From the NCBI GenBank assembly GCA_018881555.1, contig JACAXG010000069.1, positions 1,736,001 to 1,800,000 on the forward strand: a stretch of DNA of 64,000 nucleotides, read 5' to 3'. How positions within the stretch are numbered: position 1 is the stretch's first letter; the number at the start of each line of letters is the position of its first letter. Both the position numbers and the translations under genes were made by a program. The stretch comes from Amblyornis subalaris. Taxonomy: Eukaryota; Chordata; Aves; Passeriformes; Ptilonorhynchidae. Positions 1-12,201 of this stretch are shown here, in pieces. Under the pieces are notes generated by a model that was given only the letters and a program-made list of their open reading frames with translations, did no database searches and had not been told where the DNA came from.

Positions 1-3000
1 CCTGGCATCCAGGTTATTATTGGTAAGATAATTTATGCCTAATTTATTAACTAAATTAATGTCGAGGGCATTTGTGCATAGTTTTCATCAAACATTGCTT
101 TATCAGTTGCTTTAAGCCAGTTGTGGTGGTGGTAAAGTGCCGTGGTTGGCAGTGCCAGCCCTCATACAGGCTAGAGGGAGCCAGATGTTTCTGCTTGACG
201 TGGTGGCAGCCAAATTTCCGCAGTTTGAGAAGACTTTGTAAAATCGAGTATTGAGAGAATTGGGGAAGGGAAACAGATGCTTTCACTGTTCACCCTCCTT
301 TGTTGTGTGTCTGGTTCTGTACTTTCTGTTGGACAGTATCACTATTGCCGGCCCCAAGCTCTCAATCTCAGCTAGGAAGCAAGTCCCAGGAAATCATGAC
401 ATCAGTTTCAATGTGCTAAAGGGTTTAGTTTGGGTTTTTTAACACCATCTCTTAGACTGAGCACATGGCTGCTGATTTCTGAGTCTCTGAGTGCACACAT
501 GCAATGAAGTGCATTCCCCTGTAGTGAAGTTTATTGTGGGGTAAACAAAACTTTTCGCCCAAAAATTTTTGTATTTTTTAAACATCGGATGAGGTTCCTA
601 ACTAATTCTGTGCAGATAGCTAGTTCTTTGCTGCTAGCAAAGGATTCAGTATTAACATGAGATTTGTGGTATGTCTTTAACAGGTGACGACATTCTCTAT
701 TCCTTAGGTAAGTTAATTGGCTCTGCAAGATTACAAATACTTCAATATATGAACAAAGAGGGGAAAAACACACAAAACTTCTTTATAATACAATGTTTCA
801 CCAGAGCCCATTTATGTTCCCTTTTTTATTAAATGCCAGCCTGAGAATTTAATGTGAGACTGGATACTGGTGGCTTCCCAGGTGCAAAGATCAGAACATA
901 CTGTAGAACAGACTCGAGCTTTCCTTGTGTGCTGCTCTTTTCTTACGCTTATGAAGCCTGAGTATGTTAAAAGCTGAAAACTAGCAATGTAAATTTCCTA
1001 AATGCCTTCAGAAAACCAAGAACTCAGCCACTGCCAAGAGAAACATGACTTCCTGAAACTGGACAGCATTGCTTGGGTTTCCTTTGAAGAAAAAAAAAAA
1101 AGGAGGAAAAGAAGAGAGAGAGCGAGCCAAATGCCTGAAATATGTAAGACAGAGCAATACAGGAGTTAAGGGGAAGCTGCATAGGAAGCAAAGCAAAGCC
1201 CAAAATAAAGAGCAGGAATGGAAAACTAAAAATAACAAACAGGAAAGCGTGACACAGCTGCAAGTGCTCTGGTGCATTCTACCCCAGCATTGTACCATTT
1301 TTTTTCAGGAACATACTAATATTGTGTTTGGATTTCAATGGCATTCCAAACCATTATTTGTTCTTCAAAAATAGATGTTTCTCTTGTGAGGAAGAAAGAT
1401 GTTTTCAAGTAATGTTCATAGATTTTCAGTTGTTTCAGTTTATCAAACAACACTTTTGTTAAGCTTGGTGTTTGCAGAGCAGAAAAACTGCATCAATTAT
1501 GTTATTTCATGAAAAATTAGTCTAGATCTTCTTAGAACAGTGAAGCTAAGCTTATGCATAATCAACTGTTGCCCTTAATATCAGCTGAGTTTTTACTTGA
1601 TAGCTTTCAGAAGTAGGAAGGGAGCTAGCACGTGAATCTGAGGTGCAGCCACTTCAAAAGCACAGTGGATGGAAGGGGATCAGGGAGGATCAGGAGCACC
1701 ATGTACTAATAAAGTTAAGGAAGTCTCAGTCTTTTTCTTCACCCAAACACAAGTTTGTTTGTTTACACAGAGCATTTTGTGGGTCCAGGAAGGCAGCACA
1801 GGGGATATGGCGCTGCCAGGACTGTGGTCAGATCCCAGCTGGCGCCTGCAGAAAAGACAGGCTCTCCAGGCGTGGGTGCCACACAACCACTCAGCCTCGA
1901 CTGAGGCACCCAGCACATGCATGGGGTTCACTGGCAGCAGCTGCAAAGGAGAGGGGAAGGAGTACTTCAGCATTTGGAGGTCTTGATGTATCAAGGCCTA
2001 TTCGATTGCTAAACTCAACCATCCTGCAAAAATTAAGCCAAGCAGTTGAGTTGTGCATGGTCTCTGGCCACACAGAAAATAGATGGTGTCTACTTTGGAA
2101 CAGTAAAAAACAGAACACACCAGTTTGTCAGGCCCAGTTTCCTTGGACACTCACAAATCCCAGCAAAAAACATATTAAGATGTCCCAAAGTGGAGATCAT
2201 GGTGTCTGTCAAGTTATCAGTCCGATTTGTAAATTCCTATTTTCAGCAGCCACAACAAGAACAGGAAATATTTACCAATTTTGCAGGTGTCAGGAAATAT
2301 TTTCAAAGTGCTGCTGTGACCTGACAGTCCATTTAAACAGATAGCAAGCGTGTACAAAGGTAATAATAAATATATATTAATTTCAGAAATGTACTTTGAT
2401 GTGTTTTCTCCAGTATCTGTCCTAGCAGATCAGAGTGGCAAATTTACATTGTTAATCACACTGTAATGATTAGGCAGTGATAAATCTCACAATACTAATG
2501 TGAATATTTTATCTAATGAAGCATACATTAGAGTACATTAAAGATGTTTCACAGAGTTGGAGTTGATAAGGCTGTTTTTCATTAAAAGTTGATCTACACA
2601 GGAAATATATTTATTACATATTATTTGAATTGTGGGTGAAATACATCTGAATATATTTCAGGCTTCTCTACTTTGTGTATTTCAGACACCACTCTAAAAC
2701 GTTTGGTAATATATTGCTTGAACTGTAATGATGTCTGCAACATCCTGTAATACTGACTGTAATACAAACTGCATTACAGCACAGTTCTTATCAGTGTCAT
2801 TCCACATTAGGTAAAAAGTAAGAGTCATTGCATACATTACTCAGTTCCGTAGCTGAGAAAGTAACCTTCTAGAGATGAGGCCTATTTGCCATATATATTC
2901 ATACTTTGAATAGATATGAAAAAATATATGACCCCACTAAAAACAAATCTGCATACTAGATGACAGCACCACATTCTGTGATGAACCATCTCACGAGTTT

Positions 3001-3010
3001 TTCTTCAGGA
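1..3010. other. no recognised gene (distal side of ESM1)
   Basis: AT-rich sequence downstream of ESM1. I see no splice-flanked open frame, RNA gene or clear repeat. The only oddity is a long uninterrupted frame at 1643-2344, listed separately. Confidence 0.5.
1643..2344 (+). other. unexplained 233-codon open frame
   Basis: An ATG-to-stop frame of 233 codons without introns. The conceptual protein is rich in Cys, Ser, Gln and Lys, has no signal peptide, membrane segment or domain I recognise, and shorter frames overlap it on both strands. The segment at 1800-1960 is more GC-rich than its surroundings, which lowers stop-codon density and can explain the length. It is most likely chance, but it is the longest open frame in the window. 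Confidence 0.12.
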
Positions 3011-3107
3011 GTAGTAGTGGACTTGGCAGTGTTGGGTTAACAGCCGGACTCAAATGATCTTAAAGGTCTTTTCCAACCTAAACTACTCTAAACTTGGCTC
3101 TATGATC
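3011..3107 (+). repeat. CR1 retroposon 3' fragment
   Basis: Matches the well-known 3' end of avian CR1: a 'ggacttggcagtg' block, 'gggttaac', then 'tcttaaaggtcttttccaac' and a decayed 'ctctatgat' tail. It is truncated to about 100 bases and diverged, so it is an old insertion. Confidence 0.8.
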
Positions 3108-3806
3108 ATTTGCATTATTTCTTATCCTGCTGTAGTCCCATCGTCACTGGTAGCAACAGGTAGACATTTCAAAAGATAAAGGATAAAATTTGCTTATACT
3201 ACAATTTCATCCTGAAATCTAGTCTGTGTGCAGCAATCTATCACTGTAGCAGCTGAAGAAATGCAAAAGCATTTTATAAATTTGATGAAAAAGCGTAGCT
3301 ATAATCAAAAAATGTTTTCAAGGCATTCCTCTTATTCATCTACTTTTTCCTGACTTGCCAGGCCTGGATTCACAGGTTACTCCTTTACGGTAAATGAAAC
3401 AGTGTCAAGGAGTTGCAGGCTCTGCTCCAGAGCTAAACGGTCCCTGGCATGGTGGTGGCCAGGCCAACAAGATGAGAAACTCCCAAACCCTTCCTGTACT
3501 GGAATTGGCCAAGGAGTGGCTGTTCCGAGTGGGCAGTTAGGATCCAGCCACCTTGTTTGGGAGATGAAGGTGGTTGGAATAAGATCAACACGAATCATTC
3601 TGGACATGGGCCACCACTCAGCTTCAGCAATGATGAATGGTCCCCAGCACACTTGCTGAAATAGGTGCAGACATCGTGAAACTTTCTGTGGATTCGGGAG
3701 CAAATGTGTGCCTAATCTGCATGCACCATGGCTGTGCTATCACAAGCAGTCTTACTCTGTCATTAATAGATCGACACAATAGACAATGATGCTTTCAGTT
3801 GTTTTT

Positions 3807-3812
3807 TTTATT
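3807..3812 (-). terminator. possible distal ESM1 poly(A) signal
   Basis: AATAAA on the minus strand in an AT-rich context. It would give ESM1 a 3'UTR of about 1.9 kb, compatible with the long UTR known for mammalian ESM1. Use of this site is inferred. Confidence 0.35.
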
Positions 3813-5208
3813 GAACAATTATAATATTATACTTTTTAAAACCAACTGGCTTATTAGATTTACATTCAAGAACTCATAATGTCATTTATGACGCTGTTGC
3901 AAAATATTAATAATGTATGCAGTATTTACTACATTCTTTAAATATTTCTCATCAGTCTGCTGAAGGACCATGAGTTTGATCCTGCTCTCACTGAAATCGA
4001 TAAAAAATTACTTTTGATATCAGTAGATTAGAATCAATACACTTGTTTGTAAATAGCCCAAGGTAACTCAGACCCTAACATTCAATACGGGTTAAAATGT
4101 GGTTTTATGCTAATTTGAGATTTATGTTCATATGTCTCCAATTATCACGGCAAGAGAACCTGCACTTCCGTCCTGATGTTTGGATGTCTACTGCTGTCCT
4201 CATCTTCTTGTTGCAGATCAGCACAATTCATCTCTGCTTTCCTAGGTGAAAGCATCCTGCTTCCACAGATGTTGGCTTTGGATCAGCTCTTTAAAGGCAT
4301 TAGAGTTTCTGTTGTTCATAGTTTTAAAAGAATACTTTCAGATCCTAAACTAAACTCTGTCTGCTGTACTGTGTGTTCCTTCTTTCACTGAAGTCATTGT
4401 CAAAGCTCACGTTGATTTCAAAGGAAATATTAAAATCAAGATACATTTCCGATGAGAGTGCTCTGCATTATGAGGCAGTTCCTAAACTCATGCAATCCAG
4501 GTTCACTCTGACACAGAAATGTCAATGTTCATTATCTGAGGATCTGGTTATTTCCAGACATATTAGCAAACCCACCTCAGTGGTGATTTTTGACTTAAGT
4601 GTGTATCATCCAGCTTAGACTGAATGAGGGACTGCCTGTTCCTGCAACACTCTAACACACACAAGTTATTCTCCTGGCTGGAATGGGACTACTTGCTCAT
4701 GCAATTGAGAAACAAAGGACTGGGTACCAAAATACTGTAGTCTGTGGCTGCACTACCACTTGCTGAGGGTCTAAGTCTTCCCTACACCGGATCAAATAAG
4801 CTCACTGTGAGTCACATCTGGGCCATAGCCAGCAGTGCAGATGGAAAGTATGAAGGTCCCTTTGCTGGCCTCTCACCACTCTTCCCCAAGAAATGCAGAT
4901 GTCGCCTTAATGACACCAACTAGTTGGTTTATAGAAACATATATATTTAAATAATGGTAAGCAGCTTCTTTTGTTTCAGATCCCCTTCTACAAATCGGTA
5001 GAATTTACCAATCTGCTGTTTCTCTGTACAAAATTTAACTTTAGAAATCCACCTAAATACAATATATGTCTGCACTGTCTTGCCTAAGTTATTCACAATG
5101 TATAAAAATGAAATGCTGGGTGTTTTCTCACCGAAGAAAGGCATATTTATCTCTGAGGAATTGTCACCAAATTCTAGAAACCAGAAAATTGTTAACAACT
5201 AATCTTGG

Positions 5209-5214
5209 TTTATT
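5209..5214 (-). terminator. possible proximal ESM1 poly(A) signal
   Basis: This is the first AATAAA on the minus strand after the ESM1 stop codon, about 460 bases downstream. It may be used alternatively with the distal AATAAA at 3807-3812. Confidence 0.35.
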
Positions 5215-5672
5215 TAATTCACACTGTTGTGCTGCTGTGTTATTATTACTGAGATTCAGGGGTGTTGCTTTCTCTCAGGGATGTTGTTCATGTCTTTCTT
5301 TCGTGTTGGCTCCACATCAATAGTATCAGTCACCCAAACTGTCCCTTTAATTCAGTGAGAGCTTTCCCAGCCTCAGGCTGCAAGTGTCAGCCTCTGGCAT
5401 TATTTAAAGGATCATGTTGGGTTTTCAGTACTACTATACATTCAAAAAATCCACAATACATTTCTCTGTTCAAATCCTTATTGAAACAAATATCAAAGGT
5501 CATATACACTGTACAGTCTATTTTTAAGTAAACATTTTTCTCATTTAAAATGGGTCACATTTGACCTTCAGAGATTACATTTTCATACATTATAGGTCTA
5601 CTTTGTTCTTAAAGTGTGTTGTTGCATGTTCAATAATCATTCACTTGAAAGTCTTATGAGTGTGAGTAAATA

Positions 5673-5773
5673 TCAGCGAGGATTTAGCCATTTCATTACT
5701 GGAGAGCGAATAGCTTTCTCTTTAACGAATTCCTCTCTTACAGAATTTCCATCCCCTGATGCCATGTCATTGT
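5673..5773 (-). CDS. ESM1: ESM1 coding exon 3 (C-terminus)
   Basis: The acceptor is 'tttcag' and the first two bases complete an Asp codon begun in exon 2. It encodes DMASGDGN, VREE and the C-terminal WLNPR followed by TGA. The SG dipeptide of the glycosaminoglycan attachment site is intact. Confidence 0.95.
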
Positions 5774-8700
5774 CTGAAAAAAACACAAAAATAAAGATGG
5801 ATTTCATGAGCATGAGAGCTTCAAAATACTGTCCTGCAACAATATCCCTGGTTTTAGAAATACTTCAGAAAATCCTTAACTGACAAGTTTGCAGGAACCT
5901 CACTAAATTACCTCCAGTTACCTAGTTGCAAAATTTCTACCAAATTAAGGCATAAGTCGTATCTGTTTTCTAATAGTTTAAGCATAAGGCTGATGATTTG
6001 ACTTCAGTTTCCAGTTCTGACTGAAACACTCACTCCAGTGTGACATGGGACCAAGCAACACACTCTCAGTAACTACAGCAGTAAATTAAACTCCCCTGCA
6101 GCTATTCTCTGACTGAGGCCAGCTGGCATGGAATAGCCTGATGCATGCCACTAAACTCTCTTACTCTCCAAAAATAGGTAAAAGATATCCAGTTTGTCAA
6201 CTGGAAACAGTCCCTGGCTGACAGTGATTCCTGAGCTGTGACTGAGGCTTTTTGGCACAGCTGGCTAGGCTGGGACAAAGCATGCTGGCCACTGCCCTAC
6301 TGTTTGACCGTGAAAGGAGTCAAGTTGCAATGTACAGGGACACAGTCTGGCACCTTTACATTTGCTAGGGGATATGTAGGCATAGTGTCTTTATAAAACA
6401 TATGGGTCAGAAACTTGCCTGTTTAAAATACAGAAGCATTTACAGCAGTTTTAATTCACTGAAAATCTCTTAGATGCTATAGCTACTTCCGAAGACCACT
6501 TTTAAATGAAACCCTGTTTGACCACACCATGGAGTACTACCCATAGTGCCCTTGGTCTGCTAACAGTGACGAACCTCTGAGGACAGAAATCTTTGTGAAA
6601 CTTGTGCAAGGGTAAAAAATACCATTTGTTTCCATGTGGTAAGTATCTCATCCCGGCTGGGATAAGACAAGCAGCTAAACATTGAGGCTGAAGAAAGTTT
6701 GGGACCAAGGGCAAGGAGGAGAAGAAGAAACAGGAGGAGGAACTGATGAAAATAGGGTGCCTGGGAAGACCTGGAATATAAGCTAGATACAGAAAAAAGC
6801 AAGCACCCTTATTATTTTGGCGCCATCAGTAATAAATAGAACACAGAAAGGCAAAATAGCACAATCGTATAGAAAAATACAAAAATATCAGAGCTGATCA
6901 ATCTTGTAAGAGGGTTTTTTCAAGATTGTTTTGAATGTGATATGAACACGAGCTGAAGAAGTTTTCTGCAATCTAACTTTCTCTAAGCAGAGAATGGGCG
7001 AAAGATAAATCATGTGTTAGGACAGCAAACTCCAGATAGTTTAATATAGCAGGAGAAAATTTTAAAATGCACACAAACTGCAGTTGGGGAAGAAATAAAA
7101 TCCGAAGACCTTTAGGTGAAACCCTATAAAAGCTCCTGCATTAAAGCCTAGGTAGACCCAGGATTAAATCTCTGGTTTGGGGTTTTCTTTAACTTCTACA
7201 TCTTTGTATTTATTTTGGTTTGTGCTTATATTTAGAGTAAACATCATTCAGTCAAATATACTTCAGTATCATCAAGTGGGAAAAAGGGGAAAATTTTTAA
7301 TCCCACCTCTAAAAACTTCAGTGGTCTTTCCTTGGTGCCTTGAAAACACTTCAGTTTCTCACACTCCTTTTTTTTTCTTTTAATTTTGGACAGATCTACT
7401 ACAAGCTTCAGACATAATTGTAAAGGTAAGAACTTATTCCAGAAATACTGTGACAAATGACTACAATAAAACATTTAATAAAATAATGACTTTTTTTTAA
7501 AAAAAAATCACTGACAACTGAAAAGATATAATGCTCTGTCTTGATGGGGAAAAAAATGTTGTTTCTACTATGTGTTAGCTAATAGTGGTAAATGCGATGT
7601 AGTGAAATCCTATTCTACACAAAGCAGCTACATATATGACATGTGAACTGACTGATGCAAACCCTAGCATAGCCTCCCATTGCACAGGTGATGTACTGCT
7701 AGCACATGCAACAGCTGCAAAGTATTTCAACATGTTTTTACCATGTGTCAGCTCACCTAATTCCTTGCCACACGTCAAGGGATCTGCCAATAAGGAAAAT
7801 AAATGTACCTTGTGTTGTTAGTGGTTTGCACAGATCCACCAAAGTACACATCACTCACACAGCGTACACAATGTGGTAGTAGATCATGTGCAAGGTGTTT
7901 TCTGCTAAAATAAATTGTCCACAAAGTCTTACCTGCGTGTGAAGCTATTTTTCGTCGATTTGGAGGCTTTGAAGCAGACAGTTGAAAAAATGGGAACTTC
8001 AAGCACTTCCCTGTTACTCTGTCACAAATGCCAGAGGGACAGTTGCAAGTTTTCCTGCATTCCATTCCATAGCTACCGTAGGGACACTCTGGAAAAAAAA
8101 ATACAGCAAAGCAGTTCTCAGTGACCCAAGTCAGCTGCTGTCCTAATAACTGGTCTGCTTATATCCTTGAAAGTGGACGGCCTTTGAGTGGAGGTCAGCT
8201 AGACCCCAGCTACAGGATTTCAGCATGCTGACTGCTTTTTACAAGTGTTTTTCAGTATTGACAAACTTTGACACACATTATATAGATAATTTCATTTCCT
8301 GTACCTTACTTACAATGTGCTATCAGTAATTCTTCTCTGAAACACTCTTACATTTAAATGCACTCTTAGATTAAATTGTCTTAGTCAAAGGCAATACGAG
8401 TATGTAAGTGTGCAGTCATAGAGGATTTAGTTAAAGGACTAGCACTGGATTTAGAAAAGAAGATGACTCCAGAAGTTCCCTGAATTCACTATGATATTAC
8501 CTGATTTTCATGACCGTCGTGATTTAGACCTGCAATCTGATGCTGGTGTGGGGCTGCAGTGGCCAGGGCCAGCAGCCTGGGTGGAGGATAGAGCCCGACC
8601 CTGAGGAGCTATCCAGCAAATGCACCCTCCACCTGAAGACACTACCGGCTCCTGGTGAATAGCCTTGCACCCAGCATCTTCTCAGACAGCAAATGTCTGC

Positions 8701-11700
8701 CTTCCCGTGGCAGACAGCTCGCCTGCATCTCCAGCCCAAAGAGTGAGTATGCTCTGAGGGGATCTCTGGCGCTAAGGCCACTCCCTGGTTGTGCTGCATT
8801 TGGTCACATAATGCCCCAATTCAAACCTCGCATGCCTGAGCAAGCTTGTGGAGGAGTACCAAACAGCAGCTGCTAGGATGGGATCAAATGTTTTCCAAAG
8901 AAAATTAAGTCAGGTGCAGGGGATGTGCCCTATTCCATAGCTGACACATATCACATGATGGATCATATAACTTCCCAGAGGGTTTAAAGTAGGGGTTACA
9001 GCCCTTGTCTTCCTCTGCCTTGCTATTGAACAGGGTGCCTTCCCAAAACACTTGCTGAAGAGATGGAGACCAGGAAAATCCATGCCCAACAAGTCCTTTC
9101 CAAACCCCCAAACAGGAGATCATTCCCAAGAGAACTTTGAGATATCCCAGGAGATGCGTTAGAAAGGTGACCATAGTAAGCACAAATGACACCTTCCCCC
9201 TTTTTTTGTCTCTCCTTTTCAACTCCCGGACCTCCTGATCCAGACATAGTTTCTGTGCATATAATGCTCAGAATCCTACAACAGGATTATCCTTCTCAGT
9301 TTGTCTCCTCTTGAACCAATGCAAATATTTAGTGCATTAACTCACTAGCAATGTGAAAATCAAGCTAATGCACTAAAGTGAAGCCAACATTTTACAACTC
9401 TCTGCGTATCAAATGGGTCTGCTCTTATAAATGAAAAGCCCTAGAAAATCAAACACTTCCCTGAAAGGGACTGCACAGTGAGTCACTCCAGCCTGGAGAA
9501 TCTTACCAGGCTTCACCATACTCCTCTTCCCAAGAAGGACACCCTCTTATCTGCTGCTTGTCCACGTAAAACAAAAACAAAATCCTGCCCAAGTGAAACA
9601 GTTTTTGTGTGCACATCCCCCCTGGGAGACAAGCAATGGGCACACACTACACAGAGCATCGATCTGCCTGCTGCAGGTGCTGAGCCTGGAGAGCTGGGAA
9701 GCAAAACTGTGCACAACAGCATAGAAAAAAGTCTGAGCAGAGCCCAATGCACTTGGTTCTGTGTTGAATAATCCTGGCATTGACACTGCTCTTCAGATTT
9801 GATGAAACTGAGATCTGAATCAATTTTTCTTTCAAAAGTTTTTGTTCAGCAGGATCCTGCTCCTAAATAAATTGCAAATAACTGCCAGTGATTTAATGGA
9901 AGCAAGGGTACCAAAAAGTAGTCTGTTTCAGGCGATAATGACATTGCTATTGATAATAATATGATGCACTCTTCTAATGATAAAAGTATCCAAAAAATTG
10001 CTCTGAAACATATACTGCACATTTTAGAAATAAGAAGTTGAAGAACAGAGAGTTCAGATCATTTTTCCAGAACTTCAAAGTAAATCAGTAACAGAAAGCC
10101 AGAGAGAATTTAACCATGCTGAGTCTGTCAGTTATTACAAACGTGGAAGTTATTAAAATGAGTGAGTGACTGTAAATGGATATATAAAATAACAATGCCT
10201 GGCCCCATACTTTGCCTAATAAAATTCACATATGTACAGAGAGAAATCGTGCTATCTCAGAGTTGAGATGAAAAAAAGAAAAATAATTAAAAGTTACATC
10301 TATAATATTTAGTGCAAATAAATATATGGGGAATAGAAGCTTTAAACACCAATTTACAATTCTAAGTCAAGATATTGCTTTATTGAAGTTAATGAGAGCT
10401 TTTCCACTAACTGATTGGGAAAAAAACCCCAAACATTTAGCGTCCAAGATTCAGCTAAGGGGATTCAGATCTCATGTCCTACAATATTTCTTTTTTCCCA
10501 TTCAAAGTGTGCTATTGAAAAGAAATTTCTATGAGGAAAGTGAAAAGTACATATTAATTCAAAAGAACTGTTAAAAGAATTATAGGCAGTATCTTGCACT
10601 GTGGTAATTTTTAATAAGCTGAAGATCAGTCAACTCTCTCGGTAAAATACTTTTCTGGTGAGTACACCAAAGATATAATCTTTATGCATAAGTTCTAGTC
10701 TTTTGAAATAAAAGTACTATTTTTGGTTTCACACTCAACCATGCACACTATTTCTTTTTTTTGAAATAACATAAATAAATGTGTCCTGTATGTGAGTCAG
10801 CTTGAATGATTTTTGCAGCATCTGGTCCTAAGTTATTACTTTAACTGAGTCTATTAATACTCCTGATATTTAACTGCCAAGATATCTCCACTTTTAAGGA
10901 AGTTATTCTAAGGCTTATCTGTGTCTACTTACTGAAGTGGCACACAAATACAGGAAAACCCACTGCAGTCATGCTTTGCGAACTCTTTTTTAAAAATAGT
11001 TTATTTTTTAAAAAATTCATCCTAGTTGCTATGAATATAATACCTCCTTACCTTTTAAAGATTCCCCTTTTTGAATGGAGTGAGAATAGCTCTTAAATGA
11101 AAAATGATATTCTAGCCTCTGACTAAAGAAATCAGCGTGCAGCATACCTGGAATAAGCTGAAAGCAGTGCCAGGCTGCTCATCTCACAGACAGCTTCTGT
11201 TCTGTTATTCTCATCTTTCAGGCAGGAGAGTTTCTGTTTGCCTCCCCTGACCACATCCCTAGGATAGCTGAGCACCTCAAAGGCAGGACTAAATCGCACA
11301 TGACAACGTCCCCAGGCACTCAGGCAGTGCTGTTACGTCCATCCCCCCGACCCCAGGGTAAGCACCTGGTCCCTGGGAAGGCAGCCGGCAGTGCCAGAGA
11401 GTGCAGCAGCAACAGGGACCCTGTGGCAAGGTTGGACTTGCAGGATTAAAGTCTTTACAATTTATAGAAAGCCACCTACCAAATCATCAGAAAAATCAGA
11501 ACTAGTGCCTGGGTGTCCAAGCAGTTCCCATTGGTATTTCCTCATACATGTCCCCAGGTATAAACAATATTCTCACAATAATAACACTGTCCTGCCATAT
11601 GTAACATCTTCTAATGCCAGCAGGTATTTTTTCGCTTTTTTCTTGGCTAAGGGCTGAGCTGAAAAAAACCCCATTTTAGACCTTTGAAGCAGGAGGCAAA

Positions 11701-12062
11701 CTCTGTATGTAGGTTGCTGTCAAATTGCCACAGTGGGTGCATACAAAGTGAATATCATTACCTTTGCAGATACCAAATTCATCGCCAAAGTCATCCTCCT
11801 CAGTGTAAAACTGGCACTTCAGCCCAGGACCACACTTGACACCATCCATACCCGAGACTGTACGATAGCAAGTCTCCCCCAGAGCAGCTGCACACACTCT
11901 GCAACAGCCACAGTCATCCAGCACCGTCCGCTTACAGCGCGCGGTACTTTTGCATGCGTTACTGTCACAGGGATCGGGACAGTCTACTGCGTATTTCGCA
12001 CTCCAGGCAGCTCCAGCGTGCACAGGCATCAGGAGGAGTGTGAGGAACAGGAAGCCCTTCAT
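5673..12062 (-). CDS. ESM1: endocan (endothelial cell-specific molecule 1), three coding exons
   Basis: Secreted Cys-rich proteoglycan of endothelium. Join 11762-12062, 7933-8088 and 5673-5773: 558 nt, 185 aa (human 184). A signal peptide (MKGFLFLTLLLMPVHAGA) is followed by an IGFBP-like Cys-rich region with 12 cysteines in exon 1 (CGCCRVC core) and six more in exon 2. The total of 18 matches mammalian endocan. Exon 2 carries the KFPFFQ aromatic patch. Exon 3 carries the SGDG site (Ser158), equivalent to the Ser that bears the dermatan-sulphate chain in human endocan, and the protein ends WLNPR. All junctions are GT-AG and in phase. I chose the start at 12062 because it aligns with the family start; an in-frame ATG eight codons upstream is less likely. 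ESM1 lies at the same edge of the block as in mammals. Confidence 0.96.
5774..7932 (-). other. ESM1: ESM1 intron 2
   Basis: Flanked by a GTAAGA donor and a 'tttcag' acceptor. I see no embedded gene or recognised repeat in it. Confidence 0.85.
7933..8088 (-). CDS. ESM1: ESM1 coding exon 2 (Cys-rich / Phe-rich)
   Basis: A 156-nt exon bounded by 'ttccag' and 'GTAAGA'. It encodes six cysteines (CPYGSYGMEC, TCNC, GICDR, GKC) and the FPFF patch. Its length is a multiple of three, so skipping it would keep frame, as in the exon-2-less isoform described for human ESM1. It is two codons longer than the human exon. Confidence 0.95.
8089..11761 (-). other. ESM1: ESM1 intron 1
   Basis: Bounded by GTAATG at the donor and a T-rich 'ttccag' acceptor. 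No other gene seen inside. Short open frames on both strands here lack splice context and motifs. Confidence 0.8.
11762..12062 (-). CDS. ESM1: ESM1 coding exon 1 (signal peptide and IGFBP-like domain)
   Basis: Encodes the signal peptide, then AWSAKYAVDC and the Cys-rich segment (KRTVLDDCGCCRVCAA, ETCYRTVSGMDG, KCGPGLKC) that is nearly invariant in endocans. It ends at FGICK with a GTAATG donor, phase 1. Confidence 0.96.
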
Positions 12063-12195
12063 GTCTTGCAGGGGTAAATGCTCCATCCCAAAAAGCAGGT
12101 CTCAGTGCTCAGCCTGCTGGTGCCTCTTGCCGAGGGAAGCAGCGGTACAGAATCCAAAGTGGTAGCTGCACACATCAGCCTATGAGTTTATGAGC

Positions 12196-12201
12196 TTTAT
12201 A
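12196..12201 (-). promoter_or_regulatory. ESM1: probable ESM1 TATA box
   Basis: TATAAA on the minus strand, about 135 bases upstream of the ESM1 ATG. A start site about 30 bases further on would leave a 5'UTR near 100 bases. Position and consensus support it; transcription data do not exist here. Confidence 0.5.
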
